In this document: positions 44,375 through 52,468 of the stretch, piece by piece
Position numbering within the stretch: position 1 is the first letter of the stretch
Layout of the letters: each line of letters opens with the position of its first letter
Origin: Paenibacillus massiliensis 2301065 = DSM 16942
GTDB taxonomy: Bacteria; Bacillota; Bacilli; Paenibacillales; Paenibacillaceae
Direction: 5' to 3'
DNA: 62,144 nt
NCBI RefSeq assembly: GCF_000377505.1
Contig: NZ_KB898208.1
Location: 1-62,144 of the forward strand
Made by a program: the position numbers and the translations under genes
The notes under the pieces: generated by a model
What the model was told of the DNA's origin: nothing
The model's input: the letters and a program-made list of their open reading frames with translations, nothing else
Database searches by the model: none

Positions 44375-46999
44375 ATGATAACGAAAGAAGCAATTTTGGA
44401 GTTTATGCGGGAGACCGCTTATAAACCTATGACCTACCAGGAGCTGGAGCAGCATTTTGGCATTGAAGAGGCATCTGATTTCAGGGAGTTCCTGAAGGTG
44501 CTGAATGCGCTGGAGGAAAGCGGACAAATTCTGCTGACACACAACAATCGTTACGGGGTGCCGGAACGGATGAACCTGATCCGCGGTCGGCTGCAGTCTC
44601 ATGCGAAGGGCTTTGCTTTTCTCATTCCGGAGGATCGGGAATCCAAGGATGTATACATTCATGCGAATGACCTCAAAGGGGCTATGAATGGGGATACTGT
44701 TCTGGTACGTGTCACATCGAGCGGACCTTCTGGTGGGCGGCTGGAGGGCGAAGTGGTGCGTATCGTTACCCGTGGCATCACTCAGATTGTAGGGGTCTTC
44801 CAGAGTCATGAGGTGTACGGATTTGTGCTGCCAGATGACAAGCGTGTGAATCGGGATATCTTCATCCCGCAGCCATCCTTCAATGGAGCGGTGAATGGAC
44901 AGAAGGTAGTCGTCAAGATTGTCAATTATCCAGAGGGCCGGGCAGCGGCAGAGGGAGAGATTATTGAGATTCTTGGTCATAAGGATGATCCGGGTATCGA
45001 TATCCTCTCTGTCATCCGTAAGCATCAGCTTCCGGAAGCATTCCCGGAGGAGGTCATGGCAGAGGCAGAGGCTGCACCTGATGCCATTACGGAGGATGAG
45101 ATCATCCGTCAGGGGCGTCGTGATCTGCGCGGCAAGACGATTGTAACGATTGATGGTGAGGATGCCAAGGATCTGGATGATGCGGTCAATGTAGAGCGAC
45201 TGGAGAACGGACATTACCTGCTGGGTGTGCATATCGCCGATGTGGGCTATTATGTGCGGGAGAATTCCAAGCTGGACCAGGAGGCATATAATCGGGGCTG
45301 TAGCGTGTACCTCGTAGACCGTGTTATTCCGATGCTGCCGCACCGTCTGTCGAACGGGATTTGTTCCTTGAACCCGCAAGTGGATCGACTGACCATGTCA
45401 TGCGAGATGGAATTCGATGAGCAGATGAAGGTCGTGCGCCATGATATTTTCACCAGTGTGATCAAGACCAAGGAACGGATGACCTATAAGAATGTTCGTA
45501 TCATTCTGGAGGAAGAAGACCCGGAAGTGATGGAACGCTATGCCGACCTCGTCGATAACTTCCGACTCATGAAGGAACTGGCTCTCAAGCTGCGCAACAA
45601 GCGGATGAAGCGCGGAGCGGTGGACTTTGACTTCGACGAGGCAAAGGTCATCGTGGACGAAGAGGGCAAGGCGGTTGATATTGTCAAAAGAGAGCGGACG
45701 ATCGCCGAGCAGATCATTGAGGAATTCATGCTGGCAGCGAATGAGACTGTCGCTGAGCATTTCCACTGGCTGAAGGTACCGTTCATCTATCGGATTCACG
45801 AGGACCCGGATCAGGAGAAGCTGCAGAACTTCATGGCGTTTGCTGCGAATTTTGGACATCAGGTCAAGGGGCGTGGTAATGCGATTCATCCGCGTGCACT
45901 CCAGAGCTTGCTGGAGTCGATCGAGGGTACGAAGGAGCAGACCGTCATCAGTACGATGATGCTGCGTTCCATGAAGCAGGCGAAATACGATGCGTCGATG
46001 ACGGGACACTTCGGGCTGGCAGCTGAATATTACTCCCATTTCACCTCGCCAATCCGTCGTTATCCCGATCTGGTCATCCACCGCGTCATTCGCGAGGTCA
46101 TTGAGCATGGTGGGCTCCTTCCGGCCGATCGCCAGGAGTATTTGGCCAGCCGTATGCATGACATCGCACAGCAATCCTCTGAGCGTGAGCGGGTAGCGGT
46201 AGATGCAGAGCGGGATACCGAGCAGATGAAGAAGGCAGAGTACATGCTCGATAAGGTTGGGCAGGAATTCGATGGGATCATCAGCAGTGTGACTGGCTTC
46301 GGTATGTTCATTGAACTGGAGAATACCGTTGAAGGTCTGATTCGCCTGAGCGGATTGACCGATGACTTCTATCATTTTGATGAACAGCATATGGCCTTGA
46401 TAGGTGAGCGCACCTCCAAGGTGTTCCGCATCGGGGATGAAGTCAAGATTCGGGTCGCTCGTGTCAATATGGATGAGCATACGATTGACTTCGAAATGGT
46501 CGATATGAAGCCACGCCGCGAGCGTGGACGACCAGATCGTGCGGATGGTGGCCGTTCTGAAAGTGGCCGTGGCCGTCCTGAAGGTGGCGGTGGCAGATTT
46601 GGCGGAGGACGAGGCAAGGGCTCTTCACGTGGCGAAGATCACCGAGGTCGCCAAGGCGAACGCGGCAAGCCGAAGTCCAAGACCGGCAATCCGGCGAAGT
46701 CCGGTGGGAATGGCCGCAAAGGTGGCCCTGAACAGGGTACACCGCGAGCAGATCAGCCTGCACAGCAGCGCAGCTTCGGCTTCGGTAGCGGCAAGGGTGG
46801 CTACAACTCCCCAGCACCTGCTGGCGGTGGTAATGGCTCCGGTGGTCAAGGGCGCCGTAAGCGGACCAGTGAGAGCGGGATTTTCATCGGTGAAGGAGCA
46901 GCCCCTGGAGGGAACGGTGGATCGCGCCGCAAGCGGAAGAGCAAGAGTAACGGCAATGGCAATGGTACAGCAGCCTTTGTCCGGAAGAAAAAGAAGTAA
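44375..46999 (+). CDS. rnr: Ribonuclease R
   Basis: RNase R is a processive 3'-5' exoribonuclease for structured RNA and works with SmpB-tmRNA in decay of non-stop mRNA. Domain order: N-terminal winged helix (about 1-60), cold-shock domains (about 70-230), RNB catalytic domain (about 250-590, with the metal motif DGEDAKDLDDAV), S1 domain (about 625-708). A long Gly/Arg/Ser/Lys-rich tail covers 709-874, with GRGRPEGGG-like repeats and a FVRKKKK end. The tail is longer than in most relatives. GAGGTGG serves as ribosome site. Confidence 0.95.
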   Translation: MITKEAILEFMRETAYKPMTYQELEQHFGIEEASDFREFLKVLNALEESGQILLTHNNRYGVPERMNLIRGRLQSHAKGFAFLIPEDRESKDVYIHANDLKGAMNGDTVLVRVTSSGPSGGRLEGEVVRIVTRGITQIVGVFQSHEVYGFVLPDDKRVNRDIFIPQPSFNGAVNGQKVVVKIVNYPEGRAAAEGEIIEILGHKDDPGIDILSVIRKHQLPEAFPEEVMAEAEAAPDAITEDEIIRQGRRDLRGKTIVTIDGEDAKDLDDAVNVERLENGHYLLGVHIADVGYYVRENSKLDQEAYNRGCSVYLVDRVIPMLPHRLSNGICSLNPQVDRLTMSCEMEFDEQMKVVRHDIFTSVIKTKERMTYKNVRIILEEEDPEVMERYADLVDNFRLMKELALKLRNKRMKRGAVDFDFDEAKVIVDEEGKAVDIVKRERTIAEQIIEEFMLAANETVAEHFHWLKVPFIYRIHEDPDQEKLQNFMAFAANFGHQVKGRGNAIHPRALQSLLESIEGTKEQTVISTMMLRSMKQAKYDASMTGHFGLAAEYYSHFTSPIRRYPDLVIHRVIREVIEHGGLLPADRQEYLASRMHDIAQQSSERERVAVDAERDTEQMKKAEYMLDKVGQEFDGIISSVTGFGMFIELENTVEGLIRLSGLTDDFYHFDEQHMALIGERTSKVFRIGDEVKIRVARVNMDEHTIDFEMVDMKPRRERGRPDRADGGRSESGRGRPEGGGGRFGGGRGKGSSRGEDHRGRQGERGKPKSKTGNPAKSGGNGRKGGPEQGTPRADQPAQQRSFGFGSGKGGYNSPAPAGGGNGSGGQGRRKRTSESGIFIGEGAAPGGNGGSRRKRKSKSNGNGNGTAAFVRKKKK

Positions 47000-47539
47000 T
47001 TCGGCAAGAGAAAAGATATTGTGAGAAGGCTCAAAAGCTGCGAGGCAGAGATGGTAAGCGGGTAGCAGCAGTAGTAACAGGATAACACATCGGTAAACAG
47101 TCACGGCATCGGTACTCCCTACAAGGATAGCCGATGCCGTATTGCTATTGTGAGATGCTTGTGGTGGGTAAGTCTGGCATGGAGATTCCCTGATTGAGTT
47201 AGAATGGACAGCAGTGGGTAAGTGATCCGTATGATTCCAAGGAATGCTTCCAAGGCGTAAATGAACAGCGGGCATGACATGCATTTGATTGCAGGGTTGC
47301 CAACGTCTGTGAGTAAATGATGCGCTTCCTTGCCTTGAGGGAGCCAAATTTGGTACAATAAAGCTCTGACGCAGACGGGATATTCGTCGTATCAGACTTT
47401 TACATGATGAACAGAGGCCCTATTCTGACTGTTATTTTCACGGTGATTTCTGCGTGACAGTGTGTTGAATTAGGACATCTACAGTGTGAGGTCTGAGATG
47501 AGTAGTTGCGTGCAATTAGTGGATGAAGGAGTGAATCTC
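47000..47539. other. Intergenic region between rnr and smpB
   Basis: A stem ACGGCATCGG/CCGATGCCGT lies at 47103-47140, but no T-run follows, so termination is doubtful. The rest is without genes. The smpB ribosome site GAAGGAGTGA is at 47525-47534. No convincing promoter was picked. Confidence 0.5.
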
Positions 47540-48019
47540 ATGGCGAAGAAAGCGGACGGAAAAGTGCTGGCCCAGAACAAAAAGGCTTCCCACGATTATT
47601 TTATTGAGGATACTTATGAGGCAGGCATGGTCTTAACCGGAACCGAGATCAAGTCGCTGCGCAATGGACGCGCGAATATCGGAGATGCATTCGCTACTAT
47701 TCGTAATGGAGAGATTCATATTCACAATATGCACATCAGCCCGTTCGAGCAGGGGAACCGTAGCAATCCGGATGATCCGACCCGTACTCGGAAGCTGCTG
47801 CTGCACAAGGCGCAGATTGTGAAGCTGCTGGGCCAGTCCAAGCAGGAGGGCTACTCGATCGTACCTTTGAAGATCTATGTGCGTAATGGCTATGCCAAGC
47901 TACTGCTCGGTCTTGGTAAAGGTAAGAAGCAGTTCGACAAGCGCGAATCGGCAGCCAAGCGTGATGCACAGCGTGATATCCAGCGTGCACTGCGTGAGAA
48001 GCAGAAGATCGCTCGTTAA
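47540..48019 (+). CDS. smpB: SsrA-binding protein SmpB
   Basis: SmpB binds tmRNA and delivers it to stalled ribosomes. The 159-residue protein has the N-terminal NKKASHDYFIEDTYEAGMVL and the conserved GTEIKSLRNGRANIGDAFA, plus the C-terminal basic tail AKRDAQRDIQRALREK. The start at 47540 is set by GAAGGAGTGA; the open frame from 47486 is not used. ssrA follows 390 bp downstream. Confidence 0.96.
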   Translation: MAKKADGKVLAQNKKASHDYFIEDTYEAGMVLTGTEIKSLRNGRANIGDAFATIRNGEIHIHNMHISPFEQGNRSNPDDPTRTRKLLLHKAQIVKLLGQSKQEGYSIVPLKIYVRNGYAKLLLGLGKGKKQFDKRESAAKRDAQRDIQRALREKQKIAR

Positions 48020-48409
48020 TTTAAGCCTTCGGGCTTTGGATGACAGAGTTAAGCGCAAGAGATAGGGTGATAGCTTATCTAATGGAGAGACACCTGCCAA
48101 CAGGATAAGTGGTGATTGGAGAAGTTGGGTGACTAAAGAAAAGCAGTGACTTAACAAAGTAGTTGATCCTCAGGGCGTTCACCTGCAGTTCATGAAAGAG
48201 CTGGCAGGATAGGTGTTTCCTGCTGTGATAGCCTTGAATGACCTGTTTTGGATGTATTTTATACACCTTCAGTATAGCAGGATGTCTGTATTTAGAGACG
48301 GAATTATGCTATACTAACTAAGCAGTATTGTTATTGAAGTTATTTTTTGTGGCTAGATTAGATGCTTATGCCCGGCATTGCCGGATTTAATCCAGGCCCT
48401 TCTTAATGA
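48020..48409. other. Intergenic region between smpB and ssrA
   Basis: A short stem AAGCC-TTCG-GGCTT follows smpB (48023-48036) without a T-run. A TATACT at 48310-48315 is a possible -10 for ssrA, but its -35 is poor. No gene is seen. Confidence 0.45.
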
Positions 48410-48771
48410 GGGGGCGTTCTTGGATTCGACGGGGATAGTTCGAGCATGAGTAGCGGGTAGTGGGGACGCGTCCACTTCATCAACGCTAAAGCCTATTAAA
48501 CGGCAAACAACAAACTAACTACGCTTTCGCAGCTTAATAACCTGTGAGCGTGCTCCTCTCCTGCATCGCCCATGTGCCGGATGTAGGGGCTAACCTATAG
48601 TGGGATACGCTGTTACATCTCCGCCTGGGGTGTACTGAAGAAGACAATCAGGCTGACCCAAAGTATAGCCGGTTACGGGGCGATACTCGGGTGACATCAA
48701 AACTGTGACTACACCCGTAGAAGCTTATGTGGCGTTATCTTCGGACAGGGGTTCGACTCCCCTCGCCTCCA
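48410..48771 (+). ncRNA. ssrA: Transfer-messenger RNA (tmRNA)
   Basis: tmRNA rescues stalled ribosomes and tags the unfinished protein. The 5' end GGGGGCG pairs with the 3' CGCCTCC acceptor strand, and the 3' T arm is GGGGTTCGACTCCCC. The tag reading frame starts at GGC 48502 and encodes GKQQTNYAFAA followed by TAA at 48535-48537, ending in the protease-recognised Ala-Ala. CCA is not encoded. The last 79 bp of this region are duplicated at 49755-49833. Confidence 0.95.
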
Positions 48772-48773
48772 TA
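48695..48773 (+). repeat. Direct repeat copy 1 (ssrA 3' end; attachment-site-like)
   Basis: This is the functional 3' end of ssrA. It matches 49755-49833 in 77 of 79 positions; differences are at 48743 (G to C) and 48753 (T to C). The 3' end of ssrA is a classic integration target. Confidence 0.85.
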
Positions 48774-48782
48774 CTTACGATC

Positions 48783-48820
48783 AGAAGCAGATACCATTTG
48801 GTATCTGCTTCTCTGTTTTG
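48783..48820 (+). terminator. Terminator of ssrA
   Basis: AGAAGCAGATACCA pairs with TGGTATCTGCTTCT, followed by CTGTTTTG. Confidence 0.8.
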
Positions 48821-48965
48821 TTAAAAATCATGGATTGAATATATCTAATTACAGAAAAATGAGGTACTATATTTGTTATTAGAATCATTATGAACATCCA
48901 TAATGGCCGAGCTGGATCAAAATACACTTGTATATTGTGTAGGGAAAATTCCTAGCTGGTCTGTG

Positions 48966-48996
48966 AACACCATCCTCATGCGGATGGTGTTTTTGC
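48966..48996 (+). terminator. Orphan hairpin with T-run next to the toxin gene
   Basis: AACACCATCC-TCATGC-GGATGGTGTT followed by TTTGCTTTTT on the plus strand. No plus-strand gene precedes it except ssrA, so it may be a backup terminator or end an unseen small RNA. Confidence 0.6.
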
Positions 48997-48999
48997 TTT

Positions 49000-49404
49000 T
49001 TATTTTGTTATTGGAGTGCAGTAGGATTCAATGATTGCAGCGGTGTGCCGTCGATCGAATTGATGATTAACCATGTCCACTGTAAAGTCTTCGGCTTCCT
49101 TTGTATCCATCTTAAGGTGTATACCATTATAACGTAGGAATATTACGAGTGCTGTGAAAGCGGTCCTTTTGTTGGCATTGTGAAAAGGAGGGTTTTGACC
49201 AAGCGATTCGAACAAAGCGGCAGCCTTTTCGTAAATAGTTGGATAAGCATCTTCTCCAAAGACCGAAGATCGCGGTCGGTGGACAGCTGATTCGAGCAAC
49301 CCAGTTTCTTTAACGCCTATATGTTCCCCTGGACTGTAACGTTGAATCATGGCTACATTTATGGCTATTACTTCTTGAACAGATAAATAACGAGTTTGCA
49401 TCAT
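49000..49404 (-). CDS. doc: Doc-type toxin (Fic family), catalytic motif altered
   Basis: Doc toxins phosphorylate elongation factor Tu through a Fic fold. The 134-residue protein has the expected overall sequence and the NANKRTAF part of the motif (76-83). In the usual H-P-F-x-x-x-N-K-R motif, however, the histidine is replaced by Pro72 (NPPFHNANKR). Fic chemistry needs that histidine, so the toxin may be inactive. The gene overlaps the antitoxin stop by 4 nt (ATGA) and is translated after it. Confidence 0.85.
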   Translation of the reverse strand: MMQTRYLSVQEVIAINVAMIQRYSPGEHIGVKETGLLESAVHRPRSSVFGEDAYPTIYEKAAALFESLGQNPPFHNANKRTAFTALVIFLRYNGIHLKMDTKEAEDFTVDMVNHQFDRRHTAAIIESYCTPITK

Positions 49405-49664
49405 CTATCTTTGAGTCCTTGAAGTGTTTGATCGTACTCTTCAATAACCTCAGTCAAAGTGGTCATAAAGTCTGAACTGATTCCTACAGGCAATGAAACT
49501 TTTGTAGATTTCTTAATTCTAATTTCTCCTGAATCTGGACTAACCTCAATGTTAACTGTATCACCCTGCTCCAATCCAATTTGCTTCAAAGCATCCGTCA
49601 TCGTTATACCTAGGCTATTACCGAATTTTGTTACCTTTCGTTCCATATCAACCATCCTATTCAT
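49401..49664 (-). CDS. AbrB/MazE-family antitoxin
   Basis: The 87-residue protein has an N-terminal swapped-hairpin AbrB/MazE DNA-binding domain (RKVTKFGNSLGITMTDALK, then GLEQGDTVNIEV) and a C-terminal tail that would neutralise the Doc partner. AGGAGG lies 7 nt before the ATG at 49664, so the first of three in-frame Met codons is used. It likely represses its own promoter. Confidence 0.85.
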   Translation of the reverse strand: MNRMVDMERKVTKFGNSLGITMTDALKQIGLEQGDTVNIEVSPDSGEIRIKKSTKVSLPVGISSDFMTTLTEVIEEYDQTLQGLKDR

Positions 49665-49693
49665 AAGTATTCCTCCTTATCATTATATTCAAC

Positions 49694-49703
49694 TGTTATA
49701 ACA
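49694..49703. promoter_or_regulatory. Palindrome near the toxin-antitoxin promoter
   Basis: TGTTATAACA is a perfect 10-bp palindrome adjoining the -10 box of the minus-strand promoter, a likely antitoxin operator. Confidence 0.45.
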
Positions 49704-49731
49704 ATTATACAATTATAAAATTGAAATTCAA
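49704..49731 (-). promoter_or_regulatory. Toxin-antitoxin promoter
   Basis: On the minus strand TTGAAT (49731-49726) and TATAAT (49709-49704) are separated by 16 bp, upstream of the antitoxin gene. Confidence 0.55.
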
Positions 49732-49754
49732 CCTAATTAGCGCCTGCCTAGGTG

Positions 49755-49833
49755 CATCAAAACTGTGACTACACCCGTAGAAGCTTATGTGGCGTTATCT
49801 TCCGACAGGGGTCCGACTCCCCTCGCCTCCATA
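49755..49833 (+). repeat. Direct repeat copy 2 (displaced ssrA 3' end)
   Basis: This is a 79-bp copy of the ssrA 3' end with two substitutions, one of which changes the T-loop TTC to TCC. It is not part of a complete tmRNA gene. It is followed by its own terminator, as expected for the original chromosome end displaced by insertion. Confidence 0.85.
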
Positions 49834-49845
49834 TCTATTAAGTCA

Positions 49846-49885
49846 AAGAGTCATCGGCCAGTCAGCTGGTTGGTGGCTCTTTTTG
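49846..49885 (+). terminator. Terminator following the displaced ssrA 3' end
   Basis: AAGAGTCATCGGCCAG pairs with CTGGTTGGTGGCTCTT through 16 positions including G-T wobbles, loop TCAG, followed by TTTG. It is probably the former ssrA terminator. Confidence 0.75.
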
Positions 49886-50050
49886 ATATAGTAATGAAAT
49901 CATAAAGACGGAGTAATTCAAGATGCTTGTAAACTGAGAACAGATCCTAGCAATTCTGAAAAAAGCTAGTCAACATGCATGCGCGTAAGCCAAAGTTTTT
50001 GATGCAATCGGCTTAATCAATCCTTGAGATATCCTTCTCGGAACAAGGTA

Positions 50051-50079
50051 TTGACAAAGACTACAAAATATTATATCTT
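50051..50079 (+). promoter_or_regulatory. Promoter of the DUF896 gene
   Basis: TTGACA (50051-50056) and TATCTT (50074-50079) with 17-bp spacing, about 65 bp before the start. Confidence 0.5.
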
Positions 50080-50143
50080 TATATCAAGATAATTAAATTT
50101 GAAACACAATTAAATTCAAAATCTTGAATATGGAGGTATACAC

Positions 50144-50371
50144 ATGCGTACAATGTTAAACAGAATTAATCAGCTCGCAAGAAAAGCAAACGAAGTTGGA
50201 TTAACTGAAATTGAAAAAAACGAACAGACTAACCTCCGCAAAGAATACCTTCAAATCTTTCGGGGGTCTGTAAAAAGCATCCTTTTGAATTCTACCATTT
50301 ATGATCCGAATAATGATGATGTTACTCCTGAAAAGCTGAGAAAAGAGCAGGCTAGATTAGCTAACCAATAA
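50144..50371 (+). CDS. DUF896 (YnzC-type) protein
   Basis: This 75-residue cytosolic protein matches the small helical DUF896/UPF0291 family: RINQLARKANEVGLTEIEK at the start, LRKEYLQIFRGSVKSIL in the middle, DVTPEKLRKEQ at the end. Bacillus YnzC is a member; function is uncertain. GGAGG precedes the ATG. The stop codon lies within the first unit of a 13-nt tandem repeat. Confidence 0.85.
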   Translation: MRTMLNRINQLARKANEVGLTEIEKNEQTNLRKEYLQIFRGSVKSILLNSTIYDPNNDDVTPEKLRKEQARLANQ

Positions 50372-50430
50372 ATCTAACCAATATATCTAAACAATATATC
50401 TAAACAATATATCTAAACAATATATCTAAC
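50366..50430 (+). repeat. Five tandem copies of a 13-nt unit
   Basis: CAATATATCTAAA is repeated at 50366, 50379, 50392, 50405 and 50418; the first unit has two changes and the last one change. The array starts in the last codons of the DUF896 gene. It suggests replication slippage and could vary between strains. Confidence 0.9.
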
Positions 50431-50581
50431 CCTGGCCAGTCAGTAAGAAGAAGCAAATTAAGAATTGAATTATATAAAGAATGCTATGTAATACCAGCAA
50501 CGGACACGATTTAGTGTCTGTTATTGCTTGTCCGAACTTGTGGAAAGCAGGTACCCTAGAAAGGGCAGGCACTCCAGAATG

Positions 50582-50613
50582 GGCAGGTACGCCAAATGGT
50601 GTACCTGCCTTTT
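50582..50613 (+). terminator. Terminator downstream of the DUF896 gene
   Basis: GGCAGGTACGCC-AAAT-GGTGTACCTGCC (12-bp stem with one wobble) followed by TTTT. Confidence 0.8.
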
Positions 50614-50947
50614 CTATGCCTAAAAACAGCAGATGCTGCGCGTGATGGGGTGACGAACACCAGAAAGAAAGGGGTATTCAGTGGAAGGCATTTATGCACG
50701 TGTCGTGTGACAGTAATGGCTTGCATCAATCACTGGGTTCAAAGCCAGCATTTCTTTCTGGTTACGTGGCATCAAGATGTGGGGCAAATAAGATCATGGA
50801 TGGTAGATCACACCACATCTACACATACTAAGAGCAGCAGAGATGACTTTTTAAAGCAGCGGAAATTCTTCAACATGTTTTATTGCACTGCTAATCAGCG
50901 TGTAAATACCGATATCTGGAATCTAAAAAACGAGTAATCGTTAACAA

Positions 50948-50962
50948 TTGAAACGATTTATT
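50948..50962 (+). promoter_or_regulatory. GAAACGATT motif, copy upstream of the permease
   Basis: TTGAAACGATTTATT. Closely related GAAACGA motifs occur at 51011 and 51045 in this region and on the other strand at 55579-55591. They may be binding sites for the PrpR-like regulator of the cluster. Confidence 0.4.
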
Positions 50963-51071
50963 ATCCCATTCTTTAAAATACTCATATTTTTAACAAAAGT
51001 GTTCTAAAAAGAAACGAATGAATTCGTGTAATTTCTTATTTAGAGAAACGAAAAATATTATTATTTTGCAT

Positions 51072-51085
51072 ATAAAGCGCTTTCA
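51072..51085. promoter_or_regulatory. cre-like catabolite-repression site
   Basis: ATAAAGCGCTTTCA matches the ideal CcpA site TGAAAGCGCTTTCA at 12 of 14 positions and overlaps a TATAAA (51071-51076) upstream of the permease gene. CcpA with P-Ser-HPr would be expected to lower expression when glucose is present. Confidence 0.55.
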
Positions 51086-51129
51086 ACAAAAAACGATAAA
51101 CTAACTACTTCAAGAGAGGATAGATAAAA

Positions 51130-52416
51130 ATGACAATGGAAATGATTCTCGCCTTGGGTATCTTGGTCCTGATGATTGTAATGATCATGTCAGACAAATT
51201 TGCCTTTGGTGCACCGCCGCTCATTGCTTGTCTATTATTAGTAGTCACTGGTCTGGCAACGGTTCCAGAGGCTTTTGCAGGCTTCGTTAATTCCAGTGTT
51301 ATTATGATTGCCGGATTCATGGTCGTTATGGCCGCACTTATGAAGACGCATTTCATTGGTAAGGTTCAGTCCGCTATGATCAAGCTGGTTAATAAGGGCG
51401 GATATAAAAGTTACGTTCTTTTAGTTATCGTGGTTATGCTCGGTGCCAGCTTGGCAGGCGCGGGTTCCACCGGCTATTATGTACTGATTCTGTCCATCGT
51501 ATCGGCTATTCCTTACAATAAAAAAATGCCTACATCCAAGCTAATGTTGCCGTTAGGATTTGCGACGAACCACCCCTTGCTTCCCATTAACGTAGCACTC
51601 TTTTATGGTATTACTGTAAGCGTATTAGAAACAGCCGGATTTACCGGTGGGCTTTCGATGTCTAAATTCGCTGTTGTGAACCTCATCCTGGCGCTTGGAT
51701 TTTTAGTGTGGGCTTTGGTCGCTTATCGTTTTCTGCCAGATTATCCAGACACCGAAGAGGGGAATGCTGGAGTTAAAGAGGCGGCTGCTACGGCTGAAGT
51801 TTCCACCATGCCTGCATGGAAGGAAACTGCTACCATTGCTGCTTTTATCATAGGCGTTGTTGGTATGATGCTGATGAGTGTATTAGGTGAGATTGCATAT
51901 GTCATTCCTGGTATTGCAGCAGCATTCTTATTAATCATCAATGTGCTTGATTTCAAGGAAGTTCGAGATAATATGGGAGCACCTGTGATCCTGTTAATGG
52001 CGGGGGTAATCGGTGTAGCCAATACTTTAGCTGAGACTGGCTTTACGGCTATGGTTGGTGACTATGTAGCGAATTCATTTGGGACGAACCTCAGTCCATT
52101 TATGCTGATTCTGATCTTTGCACTCTTAACTAGTACTTGTGCAACCTTTACTGGGGCAGCTATGGGTTCTGTATATATCTTTGCACCTATTGCGATTGCA
52201 GCCAGCATCAGTCTGGGACTGAACCCTACAGCAGCAGCAGTTGCAGTTGTTGTCTCCGCATGGAATGGCGGGTATATGCCAGTTGATGGAATGCCAGCAA
52301 TGATCTTTGGAATGGGTAAATATAAGCTATCCCATTTCTGGGCGTTTTCAGTTCCGATGTATATCATTCGGATTTTGGCGCTGACTGTTGGTGCGATGCT
52401 TTTGTTCCCTGTATGA
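51130..52416 (+). CDS. SLC13-type (divalent anion) permease
   Basis: This 428-residue integral membrane protein of the ion-transporter superfamily has about eleven hydrophobic segments in two halves. Each half carries a polar hairpin-like loop (GAGSTGYYVL near 110-120 and TFTGAAMGSVYIF near 340-352). Such proteins carry dicarboxylates, tricarboxylates or similar anions with cations. GAGAGGA lies 9 nt before the ATG. It heads the cluster, with the hydrolase gene 52 bp downstream, and is the only transporter gene of the cluster. Exact substrate unknown; CitM- or NhaD-like relatives are alternatives. Confidence 0.8.
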   Translation: MTMEMILALGILVLMIVMIMSDKFAFGAPPLIACLLLVVTGLATVPEAFAGFVNSSVIMIAGFMVVMAALMKTHFIGKVQSAMIKLVNKGGYKSYVLLVIVVMLGASLAGAGSTGYYVLILSIVSAIPYNKKMPTSKLMLPLGFATNHPLLPINVALFYGITVSVLETAGFTGGLSMSKFAVVNLILALGFLVWALVAYRFLPDYPDTEEGNAGVKEAAATAEVSTMPAWKETATIAAFIIGVVGMMLMSVLGEIAYVIPGIAAAFLLIINVLDFKEVRDNMGAPVILLMAGVIGVANTLAETGFTAMVGDYVANSFGTNLSPFMLILIFALLTSTCATFTGAAMGSVYIFAPIAIAASISLGLNPTAAAVAVVVSAWNGGYMPVDGMPAMIFGMGKYKLSHFWAFSVPMYIIRILALTVGAMLLFPV

Positions 52417-52468
52417 TGGACAAAACTTTCTTTATAACTTTTAAATAGATTGTAAAGGAGGAACAAAA

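Larger units (their letters stand above)
49834..50143. other. Intergenic region after the displaced ssrA end
   Basis: It contains the terminator at 49846-49885 and the promoter at 50051-50079. No gene is seen in the remaining AT-rich sequence. Confidence 0.55.
50372..51129. other. Long gene-poor region before the acid-sugar cluster
   Basis: It holds the tandem repeat tail, a terminator at 50582-50613, three GCAGGYAC-like repeats about 20 bp apart (50548-50590), three GAAACGA motifs (50948, 51011, 51045) and a cre-like site (51072-51085). An open frame at 50596-50937 looks spurious. No gene can be supported. Confidence 0.6.

Noticed and set aside
48410..49833. A second tmRNA gene at 49755
   Set aside because: Only the last 79 bp are present, the T-loop is changed, and the 5' part with the tag is missing.
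50596..50937. 113-residue open reading frame
   Set aside because: It begins inside a strong terminator hairpin, has no ribosome site, and its sequence is His/Cys/Trp-rich without any family pattern.
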